Shown piece by piece: positions 17,173 to 25,615 of a stretch of 64,000 nucleotides of DNA. Each line of letters begins with the position of its first letter. Position 1 is the first letter of the stretch. The stretch is from an uncultured Acetatifactor sp. (GTDB taxonomy: Bacteria; Bacillota; Clostridia; Lachnospirales; Lachnospiraceae): assembly GCA_910586835.1 (NCBI GenBank), contig CAJUJU010000003.1:25820-89819 (forward strand). The letters are read 5' to 3'. The notes beneath the pieces were generated by a model, which saw only the letters and a program-made list of their open reading frames with translations, was not told the DNA's origin and did no database searches. The position numbers and the translations under genes are program-made.

Positions 17173-18042
17173 TCATTTTCCATAGAAGATCTGGGCAATG
17201 GGAGAATCCGGTGAGAGGATCAGCGTTTTGCTGTTCCCCTGCATGGAGACTTTCAGGGCGTCCAGGCTTCTTACAAAGGAGTAAAATTCCTGCTTGGAAG
17301 CATCGTTGTATGCCTCGGACAGGATCCGCATATATTCTGCCTCGCCTTCCGCGATGAGAATTTCCGCTTCCTTTTCCGCCTCGGAGAGCATTACGGTGAT
17401 CTCCATGTCGGTGGTGTTCCGGATCTTCTGTGCCTCAGAGCTGCCTTCTGCGGTGTAGGTGGCGGCAATGTTGTCGCGCTCGGAGATCATGCGCTCATAC
17501 ACGGCGGCCTTGTTGTCGCTGGGCAGATCCAGCTTTTTTGTCTCATAGGAGAGAAGCTCAATGCCGTACTGCTCCAGAGAATTTCCGATGTTGCTCAGGA
17601 TGGCCCGGGACAATGCCCCGTTCCGGCCGGAAATCACTTCGTCCTGGGTGGTGCTGCTGATGACATTTTTGGTAGAGTTGTATACAATGGCGTCCAGACG
17701 GCTTTCCGCGCCGGAGATGGAGCCGTTCAGGGTCTGGGCAAATTTCACCGGGTCGGTGATATGCCAGAGAATATAGCTGTCACAGATCATCGTCTTTTTG
17801 TCGCTGGTGATGACATCGGAGGGAGACAGGTCATAGAGCAGGGTCTGCTTGGGCAGAGTGTCTACGGTCTGAATAAAGGGAAGCTTGAAGCTGATGCCCG
17901 CCTCCGATACCACATGGTCGATCTTTCCGAACTGCCGTACCAGGCTGTATTGATTTTCCTGGGTAACTACGATACAGGATGCGCCGATAATAAGAACGGC
18001 CAGGATGGAAATGGCAAGTATTATTCTTTTCGCTGTCTTCAT
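17173..18042 (-). CDS. hflC: HflC, SPFH-domain protease modulator
   Basis: A 289-residue membrane-anchored SPFH/band-7 protein. An N-terminal helix (IILAISILAVLIIGASCIVV) is followed by the SPFH domain (ENQYSLVRQFGKIDHVVSEA) and an alanine/glutamate-rich coiled coil with EAEKEAEILIAEGEAEYMRI. HflK and HflC form a large cage around FtsH and limit its access to membrane substrates. It starts twelve bases after the hflK stop and belongs to the same transcript. The C-terminus has the usual FYSFVRSLDALKVSMQGNSK segment. Confidence 0.92.
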   Translation of the reverse strand: MKTAKRIILAISILAVLIIGASCIVVTQENQYSLVRQFGKIDHVVSEAGISFKLPFIQTVDTLPKQTLLYDLSPSDVITSDKKTMICDSYILWHITDPVKFAQTLNGSISGAESRLDAIVYNSTKNVISSTTQDEVISGRNGALSRAILSNIGNSLEQYGIELLSYETKKLDLPSDNKAAVYERMISERDNIAATYTAEGSSEAQKIRNTTDMEITVMLSEAEKEAEILIAEGEAEYMRILSEAYNDASKQEFYSFVRSLDALKVSMQGNSKTLILSPDSPIAQIFYGK

Positions 18043-18054
18043 GTGTCTGCCTCC

Positions 18055-19092
18055 TTAATTGTTTTCGGCAGGGGTTTCCGAAGCTGCCTGATCAGGTACT
18101 GCTGCGTTGTCCGTGCTGCCGGTGAAGGGCTCGATGGGGTAAATGGTCTGCATATCGCCGCCAGGGCTTTCGATGATGACCTTCAGGCCGGGAAGAACCT
18201 CTTCCATGGCCTCATAGAACATCCGCTGCTTTGTGACGGCAGGATTCTTGATGTATTCCTGATACATGGCGTTGAACCGGGCCACCTGAGCGGTGGCTTC
18301 ATTAATGCGCTCCGTCTTTTGAGCCTCCGCATCCTTGATGATGCCGTCCGCTCTGGCCTGGGCGGAGGGAAGCTGCTCGTTTCGGTACTTGTTGGCATTG
18401 TTCAGCGCCGTCTCCTTGCCCTGCTTTGCCGTTTCCACAGCCTTGAAGGCTTCCATGACCTCGGCGGTGGGGGGCTCGGAATCCTGGATGGTGATGTTGA
18501 CCAGCTGAACGCCGATGTCCTGGGTTTCCAGCTGAGCCAGAATCATTTCCTTGATGGCGGCCTGGATTTCATTTTTTCCCGTGGTCAGCACATCGTCCAC
18601 AGGATAGCTCCCAATGACATTACGGATGCAGCTCTGGCTGATATTGCGCAGAATTTTCAGGGGATCCCTGGATGCATACAGTGCCTTTACGGGGTCGCTG
18701 TAGCGGTATTCCACATAGAAGTCCACATCTATAAAGTTGAAATCGGAGGTGATCATCAGGGATTCGTCCTCATTCACGGAGTTGCTGTCCGTGCTGTAGC
18801 CGATGGCAAAGCCCTGGATGGTGGTGTTGACCTTCCGCACCTGCTGGATAAAGGGAATCTTGAAGTGAAGGCCGGGTTCCGTCACCGCGGACGCCTGACC
18901 AAGGGTGATCAATACGGCCTGTTCCTGCTCCTTGATCTCGTAGGTGGCGTTGAATCCCAGCACCAGAATTACAATGATAACCGCTGCTGCAATGCCCACA
19001 TTTTTTCCCATCCGTTTTTGCCGGGGAGGCCTCTGCCCTCCGTCCATGGTGGTAAAGCCGTTTCTTTTGTTGCGAGGAGAATCTCCGCTCAT
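18055..19092 (-). CDS. hflK: HflK, SPFH-domain protease modulator
   Basis: A 345-residue protein with a short cytoplasmic tail, one membrane helix (NVGIAAAVIIVILVLGF), the SPFH domain (EQEQAVLITLGQASAVTEPG) and a long helical part, ending in a disordered Ala/Pro/Glu tail. The sequence YYEV-like VDFYVEYRYSDPVKALYAS and IRNVIGSYPVDDVLT are typical of HflK rather than HflC. With HflC it forms the complex that modulates FtsH. The start ATG at 19090-19092 is the first of the frame. Confidence 0.92.
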   Translation of the reverse strand: MSGDSPRNKRNGFTTMDGGQRPPRQKRMGKNVGIAAAVIIVILVLGFNATYEIKEQEQAVLITLGQASAVTEPGLHFKIPFIQQVRKVNTTIQGFAIGYSTDSNSVNEDESLMITSDFNFIDVDFYVEYRYSDPVKALYASRDPLKILRNISQSCIRNVIGSYPVDDVLTTGKNEIQAAIKEMILAQLETQDIGVQLVNITIQDSEPPTAEVMEAFKAVETAKQGKETALNNANKYRNEQLPSAQARADGIIKDAEAQKTERINEATAQVARFNAMYQEYIKNPAVTKQRMFYEAMEEVLPGLKVIIESPGGDMQTIYPIEPFTGSTDNAAVPDQAASETPAENN

Positions 19093-19232
19093 AAATACCT
19101 CATTTCTGCGCCGTATTTTGTAGGGGAGCGAGTTTGCGGCAGTCGGCGCGCAGACACAAATCGCTGTGAAGGGCTGTCTTTGGCAGAACCAACAGGTGAC
19201 GGCCCTGTGCCAGAAACTTAATACTGTAATAC

Positions 19233-19261
19233 ATCATACAGGATATGTTGCAAAAAAACAA
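19233..19261 (-). promoter_or_regulatory. Candidate promoter of hflK-hflC
   Basis: On the minus strand TTGTTT (19256-19261), a 17-bp spacer and TATGAT (19233-19238) form a fair sigma-A promoter. A 7-bp inverted repeat GTTGCAA...TTGCAAC (19247-19253 and 19262-19268) spans the -35 and could be an operator. The remainder of the gap between hflK and the glpP-like gene shows nothing else I can name. Confidence 0.5.
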
Positions 19262-19396
19262 TTGCAACTAGTGCACGTTAGGAAATTTAATGTGCAGGTT
19301 GCGGTAATTTCAGAAAAATGTTAGAATTTTGGCATTGGACGGTATTGTATGCGAAATTTCGGAAAATATGCCGGGGATAGACCGACAGGGGGAGCT

Positions 19397-19963
19397 ATGA
19401 GTCAGAGAATCAGAGAGAGGCTGGAGGACTGTCCGGTGATTGCGGCGGTCAGGGATGAGGAGGGGCTGCGGGAATGTCTGAAGACGGACTGCGGCATTGT
19501 CTTTATCCTGTATGGTGATATCATGAATATTGTGTCCGTGGTGGAACGGGTGAAGGAGAAAAAGCGCCTGGCCATGGTGCACATGGATCTGATTGCGGGA
19601 TTGGGAAGCAGAGAAATCAGCGTGGACTTTCTGTATGAAACGGTTCGGGCGGACGGCATTATTTCCACAAAGCCGGCTCTCGTCCGACGGGCGGGAGAGC
19701 TTGGTATGTCTACGGTGATGCGGTTTTTTGTCATAGATTCCATGGCGTTGGAGAATATACAGCGCCAGTGCGAGCAGGCCAGGCCGGACTGTATCGAGAT
19801 TTTACCCGGCGTTATGCCAAAGGTCATACGTCGTATCGTCCGGACCGTGCGTCAGCCTGTGATTGCAGGCGGTCTTCTGACGGATAAGGAGGATGTGATG
19901 GCCGCCCTGAATGCGGGGGCGGTGTCCGTTTCAACCACAAACAGGGAGCTGTGGTATGCATGA
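19397..19963 (+). CDS. glpP: Glycerol-3-phosphate-responsive antiterminator, GlpP-like
   Basis: A 188-residue TIM-barrel-like protein of the GlpP family. In Bacillus, GlpP bound to glycerol-3-phosphate binds glp leader mRNA and prevents termination. Family landmarks include CPVIAAVRDEEGL near the start, GIVFILYGDI, MVHMDLIAGL, DGIISTKPAL and the phosphate-site-like EILPGVMPKVI and PVIAGGLL. AGGGGGAG lies before the ATG at 19397, and the ATG at 19349 has no clear site. No glycerol genes adjoin it, so it would act elsewhere in the genome. The exact target is not visible here. Confidence 0.86.
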   Translation: MSQRIRERLEDCPVIAAVRDEEGLRECLKTDCGIVFILYGDIMNIVSVVERVKEKKRLAMVHMDLIAGLGSREISVDFLYETVRADGIISTKPALVRRAGELGMSTVMRFFVIDSMALENIQRQCEQARPDCIEILPGVMPKVIRRIVRTVRQPVIAGGLLTDKEDVMAALNAGAVSVSTTNRELWYA

Positions 19964-20007
19964 GAGAAGACGGGCGAAGGGCAAACACGTCCGGTGACAA
20001 AGTGAAA

Positions 20008-20349
20008 TCAGCGCCTTGCCTGCAGGAATCGGGCATATTCCATCAGTTTGTCGGCTGTGACATTGTCAAAGGTGAGTACCAGGTCAACGATGTCGGTGAC
20101 GGTATACTGGGTGGAGATCCGTTGGTTTAACAGGCGGGGATCATACCGGCAGGAGGTGCGCCCCAACAGGTAGTCGGCTGTCACGCCGAAATAATCCGCC
20201 AGCCGGGAAATTGCCGCAAGATCGGGAGAATGTACATTGTGTTCGTAGTTGGAGACTGTGCCGGTGGATACATTCAGGTAAATGGCAAGCTCCTTTTGGC
20301 CGATATTGTGTTCCTTTCGCAGAGCTGCAAGTATTTCTCCCACTGTCAT
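20008..20349 (-). CDS. XRE-family transcriptional regulator, copy 1
   Basis: A 113-residue protein with an N-terminal Cro/CI helix-turn-helix (IGQKELAIYLNVSTGTVSNY, then EHNVHSPDLAAISRLADYFG) and a short C-terminal part with TVTDIVDLVLTFDNVTADKL. It resembles small SinR-like regulators with a LLGRT segment after the HTH. It is a close paralogue of the next gene upstream on the same strand (about two thirds identical by eye) and has the same length. AAAAAGGAGG precedes the start. A 13-bp element shared with the promoter of the paralogue lies 54 bases upstream. The targets are unknown. Confidence 0.85.
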   Translation of the reverse strand: MTVGEILAALRKEHNIGQKELAIYLNVSTGTVSNYEHNVHSPDLAAISRLADYFGVTADYLLGRTSCRYDPRLLNQRISTQYTVTDIVDLVLTFDNVTADKLMEYARFLQARR

Positions 20350-20402
20350 CCGGCTGCCTCCTTTTTGTTGTGCCAGGTGATATAGTAAACTAACATCTAT
20401 TA

Positions 20403-20423
20403 TATATCGTATTCTGTCGAATA
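20403..20423 (-). promoter_or_regulatory. Shared element and inverted repeat upstream of XRE copy 1
   Basis: TATATCGTATTCT (plus strand, 20403-20415) differs by one base from the element at 20911-20923. It overlaps the inverted repeat TATTC-TGTC-GAATA at 20410-20423. AT-rich promoter-like sequence surrounds it. This is a candidate operator for one or both XRE proteins. Confidence 0.45.
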
Positions 20424-20469
20424 AAGCGGATTTACATTAAATGTGTAGAAAAATAAACAGGGAGACAGT

Positions 20470-20811
20470 TTATTGTCTGGAGCGCAAAAAATCGGCATAA
20501 TCCATGAGATGATCCACAGAGCAGCTGTCCAGAGCCAGAACCGTATTCACAATATCTGTCACCGTATATTCATCTGAGATCCGTCGTTCCAGCAGGCTCG
20601 GATCAAAGCGGCAGGGAGTGCGTCCCATCAGATAGTCGGTGGTCACTCCAAAATACTCTGCCAATCGGCACAGTGTTACCGGATCCGGAGAATGAATGTT
20701 GTGTTCATAGTTGGATATGGTGCCGGCCGTGACGTTGAGGTAGCCAGCCAGTTCCCGCTGCCCAATGCCTCTTTCCTCCCGAAGCAGAGCAAGAATTTCT
20801 CCCAGTTTCAT
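20470..20811 (-). CDS. XRE-family transcriptional regulator, copy 2
   Basis: A 113-residue Cro/CI-type regulator: HTH IGQRELAGYLNVTAGTISNY, then the LMGRTPCRFDPSLLERRIS linker and the C-terminal TVTDIVNTVLALDS. It aligns without gaps along its whole length to the regulator at 20008-20349, so the pair arose by tandem duplication. The start was placed at 20811 because AAGGGGG on the minus strand lies seven bases upstream; a longer frame to 20862 adds an unlikely N-terminus. Its promoter region carries a copy of the element also found in front of copy 1. Confidence 0.85.
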   Translation of the reverse strand: MKLGEILALLREERGIGQRELAGYLNVTAGTISNYEHNIHSPDPVTLCRLAEYFGVTTDYLMGRTPCRFDPSLLERRISDEYTVTDIVNTVLALDSCSVDHLMDYADFLRSRQ

Positions 20812-20910
20812 AAGAATACCCCCTTGAAAATAAAATGGTGCTTGTAAAAATATACAGTTCAAAGTTCAGGCAGTTATTTATAGCGAAGATTTAAATAAGA
20901 TAAAATTTAT

Positions 20911-20923
20911 TATATAGTATTCT
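20911..20923 (-). promoter_or_regulatory. Shared element upstream of XRE copy 2
   Basis: TATATAGTATTCT on the plus strand matches 12 of 13 bases of the element upstream of copy 1, in the same orientation, inside an AT-rich stretch between the XRE gene and recQ. It could serve auto- or cross-regulation and might also affect recQ. Confidence 0.4.
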
Positions 20924-21092
20924 ACGATATGTGAAGATAAAAACCAAAAAGTCAATAAAAATAATGACATATTTGATTTAAACTAAACGACAGACGCAAT
21001 ACGACTGCCGGTTGCACAGGAAGCCCGGCACGGGTATAATTGGAATTATGGCGTAGTGAATGCCGCAGTGATTTGACAGGGAGACGGACAGG

Positions 21093-22976
21093 TTGGATAA
21101 ACGGGAAGTACTGAAAAAATATTTTGGATATGATACCTTTCGCCAGGGACAGGAGCTTTTGACGGACAGCATTCTCAAGGGCAGGGATGTGTTGGGAATC
21201 ATGCCTACCGGAGCGGGAAAGTCGGTCTGTTATCAGGTGCCGGCCCTGATGCTGCCGGGTGTTACGGTTGTGGTCTCTCCCCTGATCTCCCTGATGAAGG
21301 ATCAGGTTCAGACATTGAATCAGGCGGGGATCCATGCCGCCTATATCAACAGCTCACTTACGGAGGGACAGATCGCAAAGGCGCTGCAATTTGCAGCGGA
21401 GGGAAGATATAAAATTATTTATGTGGCGCCGGAGCGCTTGGAGACGGCTTCTTTTCTGCGGTTTGCCCGGAGCGTGAAGATCAGCCTGCTTGCCATTGAT
21501 GAGGCCCACTGCATTTCCCAGTGGGGACAGGATTTTCGTCCCAGCTATCTGAAAATTGTACGATTTGTGGAGGGGCTGCCGGTACGGCCTGTGCTGGGAG
21601 CCTTTACCGCCACTGCCACGGAAGCGGTAAAGGAGGACATAATCTGCGTCCTGGGGCTTAAGGATCCGGAAATCCTTGTGACAGGCTTCGATCGAAAGAA
21701 TCTCTATTTCGGCGTGGAGACACCGGCCCGCAAAGATGATTTTCTGGTCAGGTTTGTGCGGGAGCACAGGGCGGAAAGCGGCATTATCTATTGTGCCACG
21801 CGAAAAAATGTGGAGCAGGTACATGAGCTGCTGTGCCGGGAGGGCTTTCCTGCAGCCAGATATCACGCGGGCTTGGGGCTGGAGGAGCGGCGGGAAAGCC
21901 AGGATGCCTTCCTCTATGACGTAAAGCCCGTGATGGTTGCCACCAACGCTTTCGGCATGGGGATTGACAAATCCAATGTCAGGTATGTGATTCATTATAA
22001 TATGCCGCAAAGTATGGAAAACTATTATCAGGAGGCAGGGCGTGCGGGCAGGGACGGTCAGGCGGCAGAGTGTATTTTACTGTATTCGCCCAAAGATGTG
22101 ATGGTCAACCGTTTCCTGATTGAAAATAAGGAGCAGAATGGGGATGATTTCACCTGGGAAGAGCTGAAGGCTGCCAGGGATCGGGAGGAAGAGCGGCTGC
22201 GGGTCATGATCGGCTATTGTAACACTGCGGACTGTCTCAGAAACTATATTTTGAGATATTTTGGAGAAGTTGTTCAGGGGGACTGCGGCAGCTGCTCCAA
22301 CTGTGGCAGGGAATACCGGGAGGAAGACATGTCCCGGGAGGCCGCGCAGGTAATTTCCTGTGTCAGAGAGCAGGGCGGGAGATACGGTGTCAACGTGGTG
22401 GCGGGAACGCTGCTTGGGCGGAATACGGCCAGGCTGCGGGAGTATCGTGCGGATGAGGTATCTTCCTTCGGCGTGCTGGGTGGCATGGGGGAATCCGGTG
22501 TCAAGAAGCTGATTCAGAAGCTTTTACAGGAGGGTGTGCTGCGTCAGACGCCGGATAAATATGCTCTGCTGAAGCTGACGCCGCTGTCGGCTGAGGTCAC
22601 GGAGGGGAAAAGACAGATTCTCGTGAGGATTCCGGTGCAGGACAAGGCGGGAGCGGGCACACAGAGGGCAGGCCGGAGCCGTGGGAAGTCCGCAGGCAGC
22701 AGACGGACTGACATACTGAACTCAAGGGGGCTGGATTGCTTTGAGGCTCTTCGGGCTCTGCGCGCGGAGATTGCAAGACAGGAGAATGTGCCGCCCTATA
22801 TCGTCTTTTCGGATCGCACACTGACGGACATGTGTATCCGGCAGCCCTTTACCCGGGAGGAAATGCTTCAGGTGTCCGGAGTGGGAGAACACAAATACGA
22901 AAAGTACGGGGAGCGCTTTGCGGAAAAGCTGCGGGAGATTACCGGCGGAGTAAAGCGGAAATACTGTTTTGAGTGA
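21093..22976 (+). CDS. recQ: ATP-dependent DNA helicase RecQ
   Basis: A 3'-5' DNA helicase of recombination and repair, 627 residues. The domains are in the normal order: helicase core with Walker A PTGAGKS and the DEAHCISQWG box, FGMGIDKSNVRYVIHYNMP, the arginine-finger region YYQEAGRAGRDG, the RecQ zinc region CLRNYILRYFG followed by CGSCSNCG, a winged helix, and a C-terminal HRDC domain (CFEALRALRAEIARQENVPP). The likely start is TTG at 21093, eight or so bases after AGGGAGA; there is no in-frame ATG before the conserved YFGYDTFRQGQ. The length agrees with bacterial RecQ. Confidence 0.94.
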   Translation: MDKREVLKKYFGYDTFRQGQELLTDSILKGRDVLGIMPTGAGKSVCYQVPALMLPGVTVVVSPLISLMKDQVQTLNQAGIHAAYINSSLTEGQIAKALQFAAEGRYKIIYVAPERLETASFLRFARSVKISLLAIDEAHCISQWGQDFRPSYLKIVRFVEGLPVRPVLGAFTATATEAVKEDIICVLGLKDPEILVTGFDRKNLYFGVETPARKDDFLVRFVREHRAESGIIYCATRKNVEQVHELLCREGFPAARYHAGLGLEERRESQDAFLYDVKPVMVATNAFGMGIDKSNVRYVIHYNMPQSMENYYQEAGRAGRDGQAAECILLYSPKDVMVNRFLIENKEQNGDDFTWEELKAARDREEERLRVMIGYCNTADCLRNYILRYFGEVVQGDCGSCSNCGREYREEDMSREAAQVISCVREQGGRYGVNVVAGTLLGRNTARLREYRADEVSSFGVLGGMGESGVKKLIQKLLQEGVLRQTPDKYALLKLTPLSAEVTEGKRQILVRIPVQDKAGAGTQRAGRSRGKSAGSRRTDILNSRGLDCFEALRALRAEIARQENVPPYIVFSDRTLTDMCIRQPFTREEMLQVSGVGEHKYEKYGERFAEKLREITGGVKRKYCFE

Positions 22977-22980
22977 CCGG

Positions 22981-23016
22981 TTTGGCAAGGAAGTGCGCGG
23001 ATTTGACAAGGAAGTG
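22981..23016 (+). promoter_or_regulatory. Two 15-bp direct repeats 21 bp apart upstream of the pseB promoter
   Basis: TTTGGCAAGGAAGTG (22981-22995) and TTTGACAAGGAAGTG (23002-23016) match at 14 of 15 positions with an exact 21-bp offset. They end five bases before the pseB -35 hexamer. This layout suits an activator that binds two sites on the same face of the helix. Confidence 0.55.
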
Positions 23017-23020
23017 ATTT

Positions 23021-23049
23021 TTGACACCCTCATTTTTTTATGGTATCAT
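23021..23049 (+). promoter_or_regulatory. Sigma-A-type promoter of pseB
   Basis: A perfect TTGACA (23021-23026), a 17-bp spacer and TATCAT (23044-23049) lie 48 bases before the pseB ATG. It is among the best promoter matches in the window. Confidence 0.75.
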
Positions 23050-23096
23050 TTAAAAGAATAATTTCCTGAAAAAGGAAGAAAGCGAGGAAACAGGTT

Positions 23097-24092
23097 ATGT
23101 TGAACAATAAATCCATTTTGGTTACAGGGGGAACAGGGAGCTTTGGGAAAGCTTTTACGCGCTATGTGCTGGAGCACTATGACCCGAAGAAGATTATCAT
23201 TTATTCCAGGGATGAGTTAAAACAGTTTCTGATGCAGAATGAATATAAAGAGTATAAGGACAAGCTTCGGTTCTTTATCGGGGATGTGCGGGACAAAGAG
23301 CGCCTAGCCAGAGCGTTTGAGGGTGTGGATTATGTCGTTCATGCCGCAGCGCTGAAGCAGGTTCCTGCCTGTGAGTACAATCCGGCGGAGGCCATAAAGA
23401 CCAATATCAACGGAGCGCAGAATGTGATTGATGCCGCACTGGATATGGGCGTAAAGAAGGTGGTGGCGCTGTCGACGGATAAGGCGGTGAATCCTGTGAA
23501 TCTATACGGGGGCACAAAGCTTGTCTCGGACAAGCTCTTTATCGCTGCCAACGCCTACGCAGGCGAAAAGGATATCTGTTTTTCCATCGTCAGGTATGGT
23601 AATGTGGCGGGCAGCAGAGGCTCCGTGATTCCTCTCTTTCACAATATTATGAAAAACGGAGGAACGGAGCTGCCCATTACGGACTATCGGATGACCAGAT
23701 TCTGGATCAGCATACAGCAGGGTGTGGAGCTTGTGATCAAGGCGCTGGAGGAAGCCAGGGGCGGAGAGACCTTTATCTCCAAAATACCCTCCTTTAAGGT
23801 CACGGATCTGGCTGAGGCAATGCTTCCCGGCTGCAAGATGCCGGAGGTGGGGATCCGTGTGGGTGAGAAACTGCATGAGGTCATGGTGGCGGTGGAGGAC
23901 GCTCCCAATACCTATGAGTACGACGGGCATTTTATTATATATCCCCAGATGGTGTGGAGTGAGCACAGGAAAGCGGTTCCCACTGGAAGAAAGGTTCCGG
24001 AGGGCTTTTCCTACAGCTCCGGCAGCAATACGGAATGGCTGAGCGTGGAGCAGATCAGAGAACTGCTGAAGACGGTTGAAATGGAGAAATAA
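23097..24092 (+). CDS. pseB: UDP-N-acetylglucosamine 4,6-dehydratase (inverting), PseB
   Basis: The first enzyme of pseudaminic acid synthesis. It dehydrates UDP-GlcNAc and inverts C5 to give the 4-keto-6-deoxy-L-arabino-hexose. The 331-residue product is a short-chain dehydrogenase with GGTGSFGKAF as nucleotide loop, SRDELKQFLM, HAAALKQVPACEYNPAEAIK with the active-site Lys/Asp region, and LSTDKAVNPVNLYGGTK. It reads very like Campylobacter PseB, including PITDYRMTRFWIS and the C-terminal FSYSSGSNTEWLS. AGGAAACAGGTT lies before the ATG. A terminator follows, so it is transcribed alone. The remaining Pse genes lie at 26-27 and 40-46 kb. Confidence 0.94.
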   Translation: MLNNKSILVTGGTGSFGKAFTRYVLEHYDPKKIIIYSRDELKQFLMQNEYKEYKDKLRFFIGDVRDKERLARAFEGVDYVVHAAALKQVPACEYNPAEAIKTNINGAQNVIDAALDMGVKKVVALSTDKAVNPVNLYGGTKLVSDKLFIAANAYAGEKDICFSIVRYGNVAGSRGSVIPLFHNIMKNGGTELPITDYRMTRFWISIQQGVELVIKALEEARGGETFISKIPSFKVTDLAEAMLPGCKMPEVGIRVGEKLHEVMVAVEDAPNTYEYDGHFIIYPQMVWSEHRKAVPTGRKVPEGFSYSSGSNTEWLSVEQIRELLKTVEMEK

Positions 24093-24098
24093 ACAACA

Positions 24099-24123
24099 AG
24101 GAGCCCGGTAATTCCGGGCTCCT
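24099..24123. terminator. Bidirectional terminator between pseB and the small secreted protein gene
   Basis: A perfect 10-bp inverted repeat (24099-24108 with 24114-24123) has the loop TAATT. On the minus strand it is followed by TTGTTGTTT, and on the plus strand by a weaker GTCATTATT. Confidence 0.7.
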
Positions 24124-24131
24124 GTCATTAT

Positions 24132-24443
24132 TCAGGGCTTTTCATGCTTTCCGCTGCCGTCGCTCTCCCCCTTTCCGGGGGGATAACCCTCAGGTGCTTC
24201 GCAGACATAGATCCAGTCTCCTACCCAATTGCTGGTCGAATAGTTAAAAAGTCGTTTGTACAATTTGCCGTCCATTATGGCGAACCGATACTCGATCACA
24301 TCCTGGCGCGGCTGGATCGACTCCTGACCGGAGTCGGCGGCCTGGGCGGGAAGCCCGGCCACAGGGCTGAAGAACAGAGACAGCGCCAGACCAGCTGCGC
24401 TCATCAATGCGGTTGCCCTGTACATTTTCTTTTTTTGTTTCAT
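24132..24443 (-). CDS. Small secreted protein of unknown function, third gene of the blaI-blaR1-like operon
   Basis: A 103-residue protein that begins with a clear signal peptide: MKQKKKMYRATALMSAAG, a hydrophobic core, and a likely signal peptidase I cut after LPAQA. The mature part is about 70 residues and hydrophilic (DVIEYRFAIMDGKLYKRLFN, then STSNWVGDWIYVCE and a Gly/Lys/Glu-rich tail). I do not recognise the family. AAAGGGGGAATTACA precedes the ATG. It lies 14 bases downstream of the BlaR1-like gene, so the membrane protease may sense or control it, or it may be a signal or immunity factor. These roles are inference. Confidence 0.7.
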   Translation of the reverse strand: MKQKKKMYRATALMSAAGLALSLFFSPVAGLPAQAADSGQESIQPRQDVIEYRFAIMDGKLYKRLFNYSTSNWVGDWIYVCEAPEGYPPGKGESDGSGKHEKP

Positions 24444-24457
24444 TGTAATTCCCCCTT

Positions 24458-25591
24458 TTATTTATATTCAACCGGAACATCGCCATAATATTCCAGTGAA
24501 TCTACATGTTCGCACAGATTGTCACCCAGATAGATATTGTAGGTGCCGTCCGGCAGAGGCACGGCGTGGAGACCGGAGGTAACCTCCGGAGTACCCAGTC
24601 TGTAGGGCGGCAGAACATAGCGCGGTTCAAAGGTAAAGCGGTAGGAGCACAGATAGATTATGGCTGCCGCAGAAGCCAACAGGATACAAAGGGGCAGGGA
24701 AGTCCCTTTGTGGTGAAAAGTTATTAAGGCTCTTTTGGACAGGTCGCCGTTTGCCCGGAAGGCTCTGGGAGTCAACAGGTAGGATGGCCCTTTGGGCGCT
24801 TTCTTCCTATTGGCAATGAGGTGTGTCTTCAGGTCGGCCAGCGCGGAAAAGTACGCTACCTTCAACTGAGTATCCTCTTTCGTCATCTGTTGGTCTACCC
24901 GCAGTTCCAGCGCAAGATCCAGCTTATTTTCCAGATAGATGCAGAGAGGGTTCCACCAATAGAGGATGCGCAGGATATGCATGCCCAGCTTATACAGGCA
25001 ATCCCGGTGCCGGAAATGATGTAGTTCGTGGCATATGATGTAGGGAACGGCCTCTTCCGGTATGTCCAGACAGCCGGGAAACAGTATTTTACAGTCAAAT
25101 ATGCAGCTCTGGGAGGGCGTGTCAAGCCCGGGAACCGAGATGACACGAACCTTTGGCCCGTCCGGGTTATATTTTCGAAGCAATGAGTAATAGGGCTCTG
25201 CGTCTGTCAGCTCTATGCCATATCTTTTTATGTGTTTATGAAATGAGATACGGTAGATAATCATGTTAATCAGCTTATAAACAATGCCGCCTGCCCAGAC
25301 CAGGGCTGCCACAGTCCAGAAGGAAACCGGGATTCCGCGCAGATCATATAACGCATGGCGGATGAGACACACGAGAAAGGATAAGGGTTCGGGGAAAATA
25401 ATGTTCCGGGAAAAGGGCAGCTCAATGGGGAAGAGAAGACGCGCTGCAGTAAAAAGAAAGAGCACGGCTATCAGCTTATTCCCGATTGAGCACATCACCT
25501 TTTCGCTGCAAAAGCACAAGGCAATTATACCAATCAGGATGGTGCTCGTTATGACAGTCATAAAAACAGTGGAGAACGAGTAGTTTATCAT
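24458..25591 (-). CDS. BlaR1-like membrane metallopeptidase (M56 family), short form without penicillin-binding sensor
   Basis: A 377-residue membrane protein with about four helices in the first 110 residues, a cytoplasmic M56 zinc peptidase (H188-E189-L-H-H192 in ICHELHHFRHRD, plus ELRVDQQ downstream), another helix near residue 305 and an extracytoplasmic C-terminus of only about 65 residues. BlaR1 and MecR1 have a large penicillin-binding sensor there. Without it, this protein probably senses a different signal. M56 peptidases of this kind inactivate the partner repressor BlaI, whose gene is immediately upstream. The signal and regulated genes are unknown. Confidence 0.85.
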   Translation of the reverse strand: MINYSFSTVFMTVITSTILIGIIALCFCSEKVMCSIGNKLIAVLFLFTAARLLFPIELPFSRNIIFPEPLSFLVCLIRHALYDLRGIPVSFWTVAALVWAGGIVYKLINMIIYRISFHKHIKRYGIELTDAEPYYSLLRKYNPDGPKVRVISVPGLDTPSQSCIFDCKILFPGCLDIPEEAVPYIICHELHHFRHRDCLYKLGMHILRILYWWNPLCIYLENKLDLALELRVDQQMTKEDTQLKVAYFSALADLKTHLIANRKKAPKGPSYLLTPRAFRANGDLSKRALITFHHKGTSLPLCILLASAAAIIYLCSYRFTFEPRYVLPPYRLGTPEVTSGLHAVPLPDGTYNIYLGDNLCEHVDSLEYYGDVPVEYK

Positions 25592-25615
25592 AATTACCTC
25601 TTTTGTCTGCAGTTT

